Positions 8,366 to 18,531 of a stretch of DNA of 64,000 bases are shown here, one piece after another (the first letter of the stretch is position 1; every line of letters starts with the position of its first letter). Origin of the DNA: Gammaproteobacteria bacterium (lineage in GTDB: Bacteria; Pseudomonadota; Gammaproteobacteria; Pseudomonadales; Azotimanducaceae); the NCBI GenBank assembly GCA_003247835.1, contig QJYB01000090.1, forward strand, positions 1 to 64,000, read 5' to 3'. The notes beneath the pieces were generated by a model. The model ran no database searches. It had not been told where the DNA came from and saw only the letters and a list, made by a program, of their open reading frames with translations. The position numbers and the translations under genes are program-made.

Positions 8366-9048
8366 GTCGCATCTCCGATCACGCGGAACTCCACCCGGCT
8401 GTTGGCCTCGCGGCCTTCTTCCGTGGCGTTGTTCGCAATGGGTTGAGTCTCACCGTAGCCGTGTGCCACGAGCTGTTCGGCCGGTACGCCGATCTGCACC
8501 AGGTGCTTGCGGATGGCATCCGCCCGGCGCTGGCTGAGCTTCAGGTTGATGGCGGCGTCACCTTCGCCGTCCGTGTGGCTCGCGATCTCGAGCCGGGTCT
8601 TGCAGTTGCGAGCCACGCTCGCGAGCACGGTCAGAAGCCCGTAGCTCGACTCGGAGATGTCCGCCTTGCCGCGTTTGAAGGCGACGTGCTCCTTGGCCAG
8701 AAAGCTGTCGAGTTCGTTCTGGCAGGTGCCAGCCTCGCCGATGATGACGATCTCGTTGTCCACGCTGGTCACCCCATCCACGAGGGCCGCGACCTCGCCC
8801 GCCCGCTTGCGCGATGCGTAGTCTGGGGCGGCGCCGGTGAGCACGATCTGCTGGCCGGAGGGGGTGACGCTGGCCCAGAACAGATTCTCTTTGTTGACTG
8901 CAGCCGTGGCCGAGGCACCGAGCTCGCGCTCGATGTCCGAGGCTTCGAGGAATATGCACACGAAGAACAGGCACACGAAGAACGAACCCGTCGTGGTGAG
9001 CACCTCGAATTGGGTAAAACGCAAATCCATGTATCGACATTGACCCAT
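8362..9048 (-). CDS. BON plus OmpA-domain membrane protein
   Basis: Protein of 228 aa with one hydrophobic segment near the N-terminus (about 18-35, TGSFFVCLFFVCIFLEAS) that looks like an uncleaved anchor. A BON-like region (about 55-100, IVLTGAAPDYASRKRAG) follows, then an OmpA C-terminal peptidoglycan-binding domain (about 120-225) with LEIASHTDGEGD and the LSQRRADAIRKHL helix. OmpA domains bind diaminopimelate in the cell wall, so this protein may tether the inner membrane to peptidoglycan. The upstream ATG (9048) has an AAGG ribosome site 8 bp away; an ATG at 9030 is the alternative. It is coupled by a 4-bp overlap to the coiled-coil gene. Two Cys residues (about 109 and 147) could form a disulfide. 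Confidence 0.85.
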   Translation of the reverse strand: MGQCRYMDLRFTQFEVLTTTGSFFVCLFFVCIFLEASDIERELGASATAAVNKENLFWASVTPSGQQIVLTGAAPDYASRKRAGEVAALVDGVTSVDNEIVIIGEAGTCQNELDSFLAKEHVAFKRGKADISESSYGLLTVLASVARNCKTRLEIASHTDGEGDAAINLKLSQRRADAIRKHLVQIGVPAEQLVAHGYGETQPIANNATEEGREANSRVEFRVIGDAT

Positions 9049-9145
9049 TCGATGAGCCTTCAGATTCTCGCCGGAATGGGTTTTCCGTTTTGCGAACCAG
9101 TTCTCAGGGTGCGGGGTCGCGAGAGTAAGGGGGCAGAGCAGACGG

Positions 9146-9922
9146 TCACAGGTCCTTCAGATACCGTCGGGTCTTCCACCAGAAGCGCGCCCGGGTTTCC
9201 AGATCGCGGAACAGGTGTGGTGCGTCGTCCTTGCGGTAGGACTGACGGTACGGCGTGACACCAGTGAGGCACGCCTGCCAGGCTTGGTCCGGCTCGTAGC
9301 CGAGCATGACCAGCTTGTCTGCCACCACCGGGTAGGCATCGAGCTGATCGCGGATCCGCGGCAGATGGTCGCGCCAGCCTTCGGATCGGGTTGCATCGAG
9401 TCGCCGGGCGCCACCGAGCGAAATGCCGGCGCGGACCGGCACGTCCGCGCCTTCCGGATAGGTGGCGAAGTCGCGCCTGCGTTCGAGAAACGGAAAGGCG
9501 GACTCGATGGCCTGCTGCACGGCCTCAGGGTCGGCGATCAGATCCTCGTAACGCACCGTCAGCCAGCGGGGGTGGCTGGAGAGCCGCTCGATCACCGCCA
9601 GGTACTCGAGCCAGCGCCGGAAGCCCGAGAAGTAGACGTCGGGAAAATCGGCGTGCCGGCTGGTCGCTACGGCTCGCGGATCGCGGATCATCGCCACCAC
9701 ATGCACCGTCTCGTCAGCAAGAAACGCCCGCTCGATGCGGATGGTATCCGGCGGCTTCTTGGTGAGATACAGCGTCTCGCCGGCCGGCACCGGACGGAAC
9801 AGGGTCGCCTCGTGCTCCGAGCGGCCGCTGAACGGGTAGGCGTACCAGCAGAGCTCCATCATCAGCGTGGTGCCACTCCGGTGGCAGCCCACCACATGCA
9901 CGCGCGTCGGCCGTGGGCTCAC
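9146..9922 (-). CDS. Sulfotransferase family protein
   Basis: Protein of 258 aa with a PAPS-dependent sulfotransferase fold. The 5'-phosphosulfate-binding loop is near the N-terminus (GCHRSGTTLM, about 12-21), and the 3'-phosphate-binding region RDPRAVATSRHADFP lies at about 80-95. Such enzymes move sulfate from PAPS to carbohydrate, lipid or protein acceptors; the acceptor is unknown. It is 3 bp behind aceE, with GTG start, so it is probably translated from the aceE mRNA although no metabolic link is evident. No other sulfation genes are in the window. Recruitment by transfer or rearrangement into the old aceF position is possible but unproven. Confidence 0.85.
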   Translation of the reverse strand: MSPRPTRVHVVGCHRSGTTLMMELCWYAYPFSGRSEHEATLFRPVPAGETLYLTKKPPDTIRIERAFLADETVHVVAMIRDPRAVATSRHADFPDVYFSGFRRWLEYLAVIERLSSHPRWLTVRYEDLIADPEAVQQAIESAFPFLERRRDFATYPEGADVPVRAGISLGGARRLDATRSEGWRDHLPRIRDQLDAYPVVADKLVMLGYEPDQAWQACLTGVTPYRQSYRKDDAPHLFRDLETRARFWWKTRRYLKDL

Positions 9923-9925
9923 CTG

Positions 9926-12613
9926 TCAGCCCAGAAACGGGTCGGCTTTGCCGGTGTCGAGACCCTGGCCGTCGGCGAACCGGGCGGCCACGTCCGCAGA
10001 TAGCCGGTTGCTCTGCGCGAGCGTGGAGAGCGCCGCATAGGCGATCCACTCCGCGGACACCTCGAAGTAGCCGCGCAGCACGTGGCGGTCTTCGGACAGT
10101 CCGAAGCCGTCGGTGCCGAGCACCGTGTAGGGGCCCGGCACCCACTGCGCGATGGACAGCGGCAGCGCCTTCATGTAGTCGCTGGCCGCGACGAACACGC
10201 CGTCCTCGTCCTCGAGCAGGCGCGAGACGAGCGACTGCCGGTCGGAGGCGCCGACGCTCATGAGCCGCTCCCGCTCCGCGGCGAGCCCTTCGCGCAGCAG
10301 CTCGTTGTAGCTGGTCACGGACCAGAGATTGGAGGCGATGCCGAGCTCGGCGAGCAGCTTGCGGGCAGCTAGCACCTCGGTCATGACGGCGCCGCTGCCG
10401 AAGAGATTCACCGTGGCACCATCCTGCCGCTCGACGCAGTACATGCCGGCCAGCACGCCGGCGGCCACGTCCTCCCCTTCCGGCATGGCGGGCATGGCGT
10501 AGTTCTGATTGGTGACGGTGAGGTAGTAGAAGACGTCTTCCTGCTCGGTGTACATGCGCCGGATGCCGTCCCGGACGATCAGCGCAATCTCGTAGGCGAA
10601 CGCCGGGTCGTAGCTGATGAGATTCGGGATCGTGCTGGCGATCAGGTGCGAATGGCCGTCCTGATGTTGCACTCCCTCGCCGTTCAGCGTGGTGCGGCCC
10701 GACGTGCCGCCGAGCAGAAAACCCTTGCACAGCATGTCGCCGCAGGCCCAGATCATGTCGCCCACCCGCTGGAAGCCGAACATGGAGTAGAAGATGTAGA
10801 ACGGGATCATGGGCAGGCCATGGTTGGCATACGCCGTGCCTGCTGCCAGGAACGATGCCATGGCGCCGGTTTCGCAGATGCCTTCCTGCAGGATCTGGCC
10901 ATCCTCCGCCTCCCGGTACGGGGCGATGGTACCGGCATCCACGGGCCGGTAGATCTGCCCGGCCGGCGAGTAGATACCGGCCTGGGGAAAGAGGCCGTCC
11001 ATGCCGAAGGTGCGTGCTTCGTCCGGGACGATGGGCACGATGTAGCGGCCGAGCCGCTTGTCACGCAGGAGCTTGGCCAGCATGCGCACGATGACCCGGG
11101 TGGTGGAGATCTCCCGCTCGGTGCCGGCGAGCATGTCGGCAAAGAGCGTGAGGTCCGGCGGGTCGAGCCGTTCACAAGCCACCTCACGCTGCGGAAGGTA
11201 GCCGCCGAGCGCACGGCGGTGCTCCTTCAGGTAATGCATCTCCGCGGAATCCTCCGCGGGCAGGTAGAAGCTCGCCTTCAGCACATCGGCTTCCTTCAGC
11301 GGAATGTCGAGGCGCTTGGCCAGCTCCCGGCGTTCGTCCGCGGACAGCTGCTTCTTCTGGTGTACCGTGTTGCTGCCCTCGGTGCCGGGGCCGAGGCCGT
11401 CACCCTTGACCGTCTTCAACAGGACGACGCACGGTTTACCAGTCACCTTGGCCGCCCGCTCGAAGGCGGCGTAGATCTTCTGATGATCCTGGCCGCCGCG
11501 CTTGATGGAGCGGATCTCCTCGTCCGTCAGAGTCTTCATCAGCTCCCGGAGTGCCGGCGAGGTTTCCACCCAGTGCTCGCGGACCACGTCGCCCGGCGAG
11601 ACGGTGTACATCTGGTAGTCGCCGTCCACCGCCTGTTCCATGCGCTCCTGCAGGATGCCGTCCTCGTCGCGGGCAAAGAGCGGATCCCAGCCGCCACCCC
11701 AGATCACCTTGATCACGTGCCAGTCCGCGCCGCGGAAGGAACGCTCCAGCTCCTGGATGATCTTGCCATTGCCGCGCACCGGGCCGTCGAGCCGTTGCAG
11801 GTTGCAGTTGATCACCAGCACCAGGTTGTCCAGCGCCTCGCGGCTGGCGATGTTGATGGTGCCGAGTACCTCCGGCTCGTCGGCCTCGCCGTCGCCGATG
11901 AAGGTCCAGATCTTGCCGCCGTTTTTCGGTTTCAGCCCGCGGCTCTCCAGGTACTTGGCGAACCGCGCCTGATAGATGGCGCTCGGGGTGGACAGCCCCA
12001 TGCTTGCCGTCGGCATCTGCCAGAACCAGGGCAGGCGACGCGGATGCGGATAGCTCGGCAGGCCGCCGCCGACGCCGAGCTCGCGGCGGAAATTGTCGAG
12101 CTGGGTTTCCGCGAGCCGGCCTTCCATGAAGGCGCGGGCGTAGACCCCGGGCGCCGTGTGCGCCTGGAAGTGCACCTGATCGCCGCCGTAGTGCTCGGTC
12201 TTGGCCCGGAAAACGTGGTTGAAGCCCACCTCCATCATGGTGGCGGCGGACAGATACGTGGCGATGTGGCCGCCGACGCCGGAGCCGGAGTCGTAGGCCT
12301 TCAGCACCATGGCCACGGCGTTCCAGCGGATGATGTTGCCAATCCGGGTCTCGAGCTCGATGTTGCCCGGATAACGCGGCTGTTCGCGCACGTCGATGGT
12401 GTTCTTGTAGGGGGTGTTGAGTGCGGCGTCGGTGAGCACCAGACCGCGGTGGGAGAGGTGGCTCTGCAGCTGGCGCATGAGGGTGCGCGCCCCTTCCGGG
12501 CCCCGCTCCTTCAGCACGTCGTCCATGGCTTCGAGCCACTCCTCGGCCTCCTGCTGCCAGGTCTCGTCCGTGATCGGATCGGGTGCAACCGGGTTCTGAA
12601 TCTGTTCCGCCAT
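9926..12613 (-). CDS. aceE: Pyruvate dehydrogenase E1 component, homodimeric
   Basis: Thiamine-diphosphate-dependent E1 of the pyruvate dehydrogenase complex, which decarboxylates pyruvate and acetylates the E2 lipoyl group. It is 895 aa, close to E. coli AceE (887). The ThDP motif is visible as GDGEADEPE with the NCN about 30 residues later, and HFQAHTAPGVYAR and the C-terminal transketolase domains match. The ATG at 12613 (MAEQIQNP) is preferred over a TTG 12 codons upstream. No aceF or lpd follows; a sulfotransferase gene is 3 bp downstream instead. The gene is divergent from the PQQ dehydrogenase, with about 150 bp of shared promoter region. Confidence 0.97.
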   Translation of the reverse strand: MAEQIQNPVAPDPITDETWQQEAEEWLEAMDDVLKERGPEGARTLMRQLQSHLSHRGLVLTDAALNTPYKNTIDVREQPRYPGNIELETRIGNIIRWNAVAMVLKAYDSGSGVGGHIATYLSAATMMEVGFNHVFRAKTEHYGGDQVHFQAHTAPGVYARAFMEGRLAETQLDNFRRELGVGGGLPSYPHPRRLPWFWQMPTASMGLSTPSAIYQARFAKYLESRGLKPKNGGKIWTFIGDGEADEPEVLGTINIASREALDNLVLVINCNLQRLDGPVRGNGKIIQELERSFRGADWHVIKVIWGGGWDPLFARDEDGILQERMEQAVDGDYQMYTVSPGDVVREHWVETSPALRELMKTLTDEEIRSIKRGGQDHQKIYAAFERAAKVTGKPCVVLLKTVKGDGLGPGTEGSNTVHQKKQLSADERRELAKRLDIPLKEADVLKASFYLPAEDSAEMHYLKEHRRALGGYLPQREVACERLDPPDLTLFADMLAGTEREISTTRVIVRMLAKLLRDKRLGRYIVPIVPDEARTFGMDGLFPQAGIYSPAGQIYRPVDAGTIAPYREAEDGQILQEGICETGAMASFLAAGTAYANHGLPMIPFYIFYSMFGFQRVGDMIWACGDMLCKGFLLGGTSGRTTLNGEGVQHQDGHSHLIASTIPNLISYDPAFAYEIALIVRDGIRRMYTEQEDVFYYLTVTNQNYAMPAMPEGEDVAAGVLAGMYCVERQDGATVNLFGSGAVMTEVLAARKLLAELGIASNLWSVTSYNELLREGLAAERERLMSVGASDRQSLVSRLLEDEDGVFVAASDYMKALPLSIAQWVPGPYTVLGTDGFGLSEDRHVLRGYFEVSAEWIAYAALSTLAQSNRLSADVAARFADGQGLDTGKADPFLG

Positions 12614-12763
12614 CTGGAGAGGCCTGCTCTGTAGTGCTGCCGGTCTCAAGCCGACCGTTGCCCATCATAGCGGCCCGGGCCCAGGGGTACATTCTCCCGG
12701 ACGGACCGGTACACTGCCCGGCATCCGGTCGGGGGCCGATCGTCAGTTCGCAAGAGGGGAGTC

Positions 12764-15040
<2,277 letters not shown>

Positions 15041-15063
15041 TCAGAGCAGGTCGGAGCGACAGT

Positions 15064-15087
15064 AACCGGTCCCGGAAGGGACCGGTT
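15064..15087. terminator. Perfect 10-bp hairpin between convergent genes
   Basis: AACCGGTCCC (15064-15073), loop GGAA, and GGGACCGGTT (15078-15087) form a perfect stem with a GNRA loop. It sits between the PQQ dehydrogenase stop (15040) and the convergent nuclease stop (15088). The U tract is short (TTT), so it is either a weak intrinsic or a bidirectional terminator. Confidence 0.6.
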
Positions 15088-16023
15088 TCACATGACCGGG
15101 GCTTTGTCCGCCCGGGTGAGGTTCACCGCGATCGGCCGGTGATCCGACAGCCGGCAGTCGAGCACCTCGCACTTGTCGATGGCGAGGCTGGGAGACACCA
15201 GGATGTGGTCCAGCGCCTGCGACGGCCGCCAGGACGGGTACGTCGGCGCTACGGAGTCGGCCGGTCGCAACGGCGTTTCCGCCAGCGGCGAGTCGAACAG
15301 TAGATCCGTGAGGTGGCTGTTCATGTCGCCCATCACCACCACGTGGTCCTCACCGTCGATGAGCCGCTTCACATACTCGAGCTGCATCACCCGGGATCGC
15401 TCGCCGAGAGACAGGTGCAGCATCACCACCAGCACGCTGGCATCACCGAAGGGCAGCCGCACGACGATGGCGCCACGGCCGGGAATGGCGCCCGGCAGCC
15501 GGTGATCTTCCATGGCAGCCGGCGCGATCCGCGACAGCAGACCGTTGCCGTGCTGGGCGATGGGCCCGAGGTCACGGTTGAGCTGGGTGTACCAGTAGGG
15601 GAAGCCGGCCTGCTCGGCCAGAAACTCCACCTGATTGACGAAGCCGCTGCGGATGCTGCCGGCATCGATTTCCTGCAGCGCGACGAAGTCGTAGCTTGCG
15701 ACCACGTCGGCAATGCGGGCGAGGGTATGGGTGCGGCTCTCGTGCGGCAGGACGTGCTTCCAGCCCTTGGTCACGTAATGCCGGTACTTGGTGGTTCTGA
15801 TGCCGACCTGGATGTTGTAGGAGAGCAGCTTGAGGGTGTGGTCGTCCGTCGCTTCGATGGGCTCGAAGTGGCTGAGCACGTTTACCGCGGAATCCGGACC
15901 TGATCGCAGGTCCCCACGTTTTGCCCAAGTGAGCATGGCCGACTGCTCCAATGACCTGGCAAGCAGTTTAGCCGTCCTGGGTAAAGTGGAATGAGGACTG
16001 TCTGGCACTTTTGACTCGTACAT
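15088..16023 (-). CDS. Endonuclease/exonuclease/phosphatase family protein
   Basis: EEP-fold metal-dependent hydrolase of 311 aa. Fold motifs are LLSYNIQVG (about 65-73), ALQEID (115-120), GDMNSH (about 233-238) with catalytic Asp/Asn, and the terminal SDHRPI (about 293-298) with the catalytic His. It has no clear signal peptide, so it is probably cytoplasmic. The substrate (DNA, phosphoinositide-like or other phosphoester) is unknown. It is followed on the same strand order by dsbA and cytochrome c4, an order I recall from Pseudomonas near the chromosome origin, where the gene is also unnamed. It starts at ATG 30 bp downstream of dsbA, so co-transcription is likely. Confidence 0.88.
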   Translation of the reverse strand: MYESKVPDSPHSTLPRTAKLLARSLEQSAMLTWAKRGDLRSGPDSAVNVLSHFEPIEATDDHTLKLLSYNIQVGIRTTKYRHYVTKGWKHVLPHESRTHTLARIADVVASYDFVALQEIDAGSIRSGFVNQVEFLAEQAGFPYWYTQLNRDLGPIAQHGNGLLSRIAPAAMEDHRLPGAIPGRGAIVVRLPFGDASVLVVMLHLSLGERSRVMQLEYVKRLIDGEDHVVVMGDMNSHLTDLLFDSPLAETPLRPADSVAPTYPSWRPSQALDHILVSPSLAIDKCEVLDCRLSDHRPIAVNLTRADKAPVM

Positions 16024-16053
16024 TCTTGTTACAACTCGAGCGGTAGCCTTTGT

Positions 16054-16743
16054 TTATTCGGTATCGAGCGCCTGGGGCGCGGCAGGTACCGGTGCTTCAG
16101 GTGCGGACAGGTCGATATCGCGTGCCGCAGCTTGTTTTGCAACAAGGTAGTCCACAACCTGCAGCATCATGGCATTGCTGCCCGCCATCTGACCATCCGT
16201 GCGGAACGTGCCGTCGACGATCATCGTCGGCGTGCCGGTGATGCCGTAGGCCCGGCTCTTGGCCTGGGCCTGCTGCAGCTTGGAGCGCACGCCGAAGGAG
16301 TAGTACACCTGATCGAACTCGGAACGGGGCACCCCTGCGAAGGTCTGGAACAGCAGCGCCATGGCGCCCGGATCCCGGAGATCCATGCCCTGCTCGTGGA
16401 TGGCCTTGAAGATCGGCGTATGCACCTGGTCGATCACCCCGAGCACCTCGGCGGTGTAGTAGGCCTGGGCAAACAGTGCCCAGGTGGAATTGAAGATGGC
16501 AGGCAGGCGTTGGAAGTCCACGCCCGGCCCCTGCTCGGCGCGCCACTCTTCCATCGCCGGATCGAAGGTCTTGCAGTGAATGCAGGCGTAGGAGAACGCC
16601 TCCACCACCTCGACCCTGGACGGATCGGCGGTCGCCACCGGCACGGCGATCCGCTGGTAGTGCGTACCTTCCTCGAACTCCATGGCCTGGGCGGCAAACG
16701 CGCTCGAGGCAAGGAGCACGCCGACGATGATGGATCTGATCAT
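16054..16743 (-). CDS. dsbA: Thiol:disulfide interchange protein DsbA
   Basis: Periplasmic dithiol oxidase of 229 aa that introduces disulfides into exported proteins and is reoxidised by DsbB. A signal peptide (MIRSIIVGVLLASSAFAAQA) precedes the thioredoxin fold. The active site is C54-I-H-C57; E. coli has CPHC, so the dipeptide is altered (Pro to Ile), which usually changes the redox potential modestly. The cis-Pro loop is visible in GTPTMIVDG. The ATG at 16743 is chosen because AGGAAG lies 4 bp upstream and the signal peptide begins there. The C-terminal tail is Ala/Pro rich. No dsbB is in the window. Confidence 0.95.
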   Translation of the reverse strand: MIRSIIVGVLLASSAFAAQAMEFEEGTHYQRIAVPVATADPSRVEVVEAFSYACIHCKTFDPAMEEWRAEQGPGVDFQRLPAIFNSTWALFAQAYYTAEVLGVIDQVHTPIFKAIHEQGMDLRDPGAMALLFQTFAGVPRSEFDQVYYSFGVRSKLQQAQAKSRAYGITGTPTMIVDGTFRTDGQMAGSNAMMLQVVDYLVAKQAAARDIDLSAPEAPVPAAPQALDTE

Positions 16744-16967
16744 GAGCTTCCTGTTTTCGCTTTCTTTTCGGCACCCGGAGGGCGACCCGCGCGGCCGGAC
16801 CACCCCGACCGTGATCATTCAATCACGGCAATGCCGAACGGAACCTGAACGATGTCGTGAAGGGCCCTCGGCAGGAGGTGGCACGCCGATTAGACCCTCA
16901 TCCAGTGAAATGGTGCAACCGCGCTGCCGCCGAAATGGGCCCTGCGCCGGGGAAGCCCGGGCTGATG

Positions 16968-17636
16968 TCAGTACAGGCCCTGGATGTAGTCGGCGAGAGC
17001 GGCAATTTCCTTGTCGGTGAGGCCCTGAGCGACGCCGCGCATCATGCCGCCGAACGTCTCGTCCGTGGTCCGATCGCCTTCCCGGTAGGCCGTGAGCTGG
17101 GCCACGGTGTAGGCGCTCGCCTGGCCGCCCAGGTGTGGGAAGCCGGCGAGCGCGTTACCGCCACCCGACGGGTTGTGGCAGGAGGTGCAGGCAGCCACGC
17201 CCTTGGCCGCGATGCCGCCGCGGTACATCGACGCCGCCTTGGCCAGGGTCTCGTCGTCCCCCTGGGCCTGACGCACCTTGCCCGGCAGCGAGGCGTAGTA
17301 GGCCGCCAGGTTGGCCAGGTCCGCATCGCTCTTGCCGTTCAGCTGCCCGGCCATCAGCGGGATGACCCGGCCGCCGTCACGAATCATCTTCAGCTGGTTG
17401 GTCAGGTACTTCTCGTTCTGACCGGCCAGGCTGGGGTAGGTCGGGTCGAGCCCGGTGGCACCGTCCTGTCCGTGGCACGCGCCGCAGGCAGCGGCCTGAG
17501 CTTCACCCAGGGACGCATCACCGCCGGCCAGCGCCGGTGTCGCCATCACGGCCAGCATCGCGGTCAGCACACCCGCCCCGAGCGCCGTCAGATTCAGGCC
17601 AAAGGGCCGGAAGGTCCCGAGATGTCGTGACGCCAT
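16968..17636 (-). CDS. Diheme cytochrome c4
   Basis: Periplasmic diheme cytochrome of 222 aa that carries electrons to terminal oxidases. It has a signal peptide ending TPALA (about 33-37), then two class-I cytochrome domains with heme motifs CGACH (about 51-55) and CTSCH (about 150-154). Axial Met ligands are likely in PLMAGQ and the GMMRG region. The two-domain layout and length match cytochrome c4. It lies divergent from engB and 224 bp upstream of dsbA on the same strand. It could pass electrons from the bc1 complex or the PQQ dehydrogenase to the caa3-like oxidase encoded at 28-33 kb. Confidence 0.95.
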   Translation of the reverse strand: MASRHLGTFRPFGLNLTALGAGVLTAMLAVMATPALAGGDASLGEAQAAACGACHGQDGATGLDPTYPSLAGQNEKYLTNQLKMIRDGGRVIPLMAGQLNGKSDADLANLAAYYASLPGKVRQAQGDDETLAKAASMYRGGIAAKGVAACTSCHNPSGGGNALAGFPHLGGQASAYTVAQLTAYREGDRTTDETFGGMMRGVAQGLTDKEIAALADYIQGLY

Positions 17637-17690
17637 CGTAGATTTGTCCTATACACTGCGTTTGAAACCCGACGGTCCGCCGGGGCGCGG

Positions 17691-17719
17691 ATTATATAAC
17701 AAAGCCCGTCCCGTCACAG
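17691..17719 (-). promoter_or_regulatory. Possible sigma70 promoter for cytochrome c4
   Basis: On the minus strand TATAAT (17696-17691) lies about 55 bp before the cytochrome c4 ATG. Upstream with a 17-bp spacer is CTGTGA (17719-17714), only 3/6 to the -35 consensus. The -10 is perfect and the -35 poor, so the call rests mainly on the -10. Confidence 0.4.
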
Positions 17720-17749
17720 TCCCCCGGGCCGCCCCGCGGAGACGGAAGG

Positions 17750-18442
17750 GTGGTCCGTACGACACGGAGAGTCCGCTTGCCAGAACGAGCCCAAACGCGC
17801 CAGGCAGACCCGCCGCGCCTCGACGTGAGCTTCATCAAGAGCGCTGCCCGGCTCGACCAGTGCCCGCCCGACGAGGGGCCCGAGGTGGCCTTTGCGGGCC
17901 GGTCCAACGCCGGCAAGTCCTCGGTGCTGAACCGGCTCACCGGCTCCCGGCGCACGGCCAAGGTGAGCAAGCAGCCGGGACGGACCCAGCTGCTCAACTT
18001 CTTCGCCGTGCAGGGCACGTCGGGACGGCTGGTGGACCTGCCGGGATACGGTTACGCCAAAGCGGAACGTTCGGCCCAGGCGAGCTGGCAGCAGAGCGTC
18101 AACGACTATCTCTCCCATCGCGAGTCCCTGGCCGGCATGGTGCTGGTGATGGACATCCGCCATCCGCTGCAGCCCTTCGACGAGGAGCTGATCCAGTGGG
18201 CCCACCCGTCGGAGCTGCCCGTGCTGATCCTGCTGAACAAGGCAGACAAGCTGAAGCGCGGCGCCCAGGGCAAGGTGCTCTCAGCGGTGCGCAGATCGGT
18301 GAAGGCCTATCCGCTGATCCAGGTGCAGACCTTCTCCGCCCAGACCGGCCAGGGCGTGACCGAGCTCGTCGCCACCCTGAAGTCCTGGCTTAAGGACGAG
18401 ACGGCGAACGAGCCAACGTCGACAACCGAGAAGGCCGGCTAA
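17750..18442 (+). CDS. engB: Ribosome-biogenesis GTPase EngB (YihA/YsxC)
   Basis: Small GTPase of about 230 aa needed for assembly of the large ribosomal subunit. The G1 loop is GRSNAGKSS (about 50-58), G3 is DLPGYGYAK and G4 is NKAD (about 165-168), all in usual spacing. The start is uncertain. GTG at 17750 has GGAG 8 bp upstream; an in-frame TTG at 17777 also has GGAG 7 bp upstream and would give 221 aa. It is divergent from cytochrome c4 and convergent with polA, an order I recall from Pseudomonas. The C-terminal 20 residues are polar and probably disordered. Three hairpins follow the stop. Confidence 0.96.
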   Translation: MVRTTRRVRLPERAQTRQADPPRLDVSFIKSAARLDQCPPDEGPEVAFAGRSNAGKSSVLNRLTGSRRTAKVSKQPGRTQLLNFFAVQGTSGRLVDLPGYGYAKAERSAQASWQQSVNDYLSHRESLAGMVLVMDIRHPLQPFDEELIQWAHPSELPVLILLNKADKLKRGAQGKVLSAVRRSVKAYPLIQVQTFSAQTGQGVTELVATLKSWLKDETANEPTSTTEKAG

Positions 18443-18445
18443 CCA

Positions 18446-18468
18446 GTAGTTTTGCATAGCAAAACTAC
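18446..18468. terminator. Perfect 10-bp AT-rich inverted repeat after engB
   Basis: GTAGTTTTGC (18446-18455), ATA, and GCAAAACTAC (18459-18468) form a perfect stem 3 bp after the engB stop. It could end engB transcription, but the U run lies inside the stem, not after it. It is the first of three hairpins in the engB-polA gap. Confidence 0.55.
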
Positions 18469-18471
18469 CAA

Positions 18472-18492
18472 GGTGCTGACTCCGTCAGCGCC
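18472..18492. terminator. Second hairpin in engB-polA gap
   Basis: GGTGCTGAC (18472-18480), TCC, and GTCAGCGCC (18484-18492) pair over 9 bp with one G-T wobble. Three bases separate it from the preceding hairpin. Role unknown; likely part of a termination region for the convergent genes. Confidence 0.45.
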
Positions 18493-18502
18493 CGCGCGCA
18501 AG

Positions 18503-18531
18503 CATTGAGCCGGGCTCGGCCCGGCTCAATG
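18503..18531. terminator. Perfect 13-bp inverted repeat over the polA stop
   Basis: CATTGAGCCGGGC (18503-18515), TCG, and GCCCGGCTCAATG (18519-18531) form a perfect 13-bp stem that includes the polA stop codon (complement at 18526-18528). A hairpin this strong at the end of a long gene is probably a bidirectional terminator or an mRNA end-protector, but it has no U tract. Confidence 0.6.

Noticed and set aside
9049-9145. Possible small gene between the OmpA-type gene and the sulfotransferase
   Set aside because: No frame with start, ribosome site and coding look in 97 bp.
10646-12634. Long plus-strand open frame of 662 codons
   Set aside because: Antisense to aceE, which is unambiguous; no domain recognised.
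16744-16967. Second cytochrome gene between dsbA and cytochrome c4, as in Pseudomonas
   Set aside because: No CxxCH motif or open frame on either strand; only a 224-bp spacer is present.
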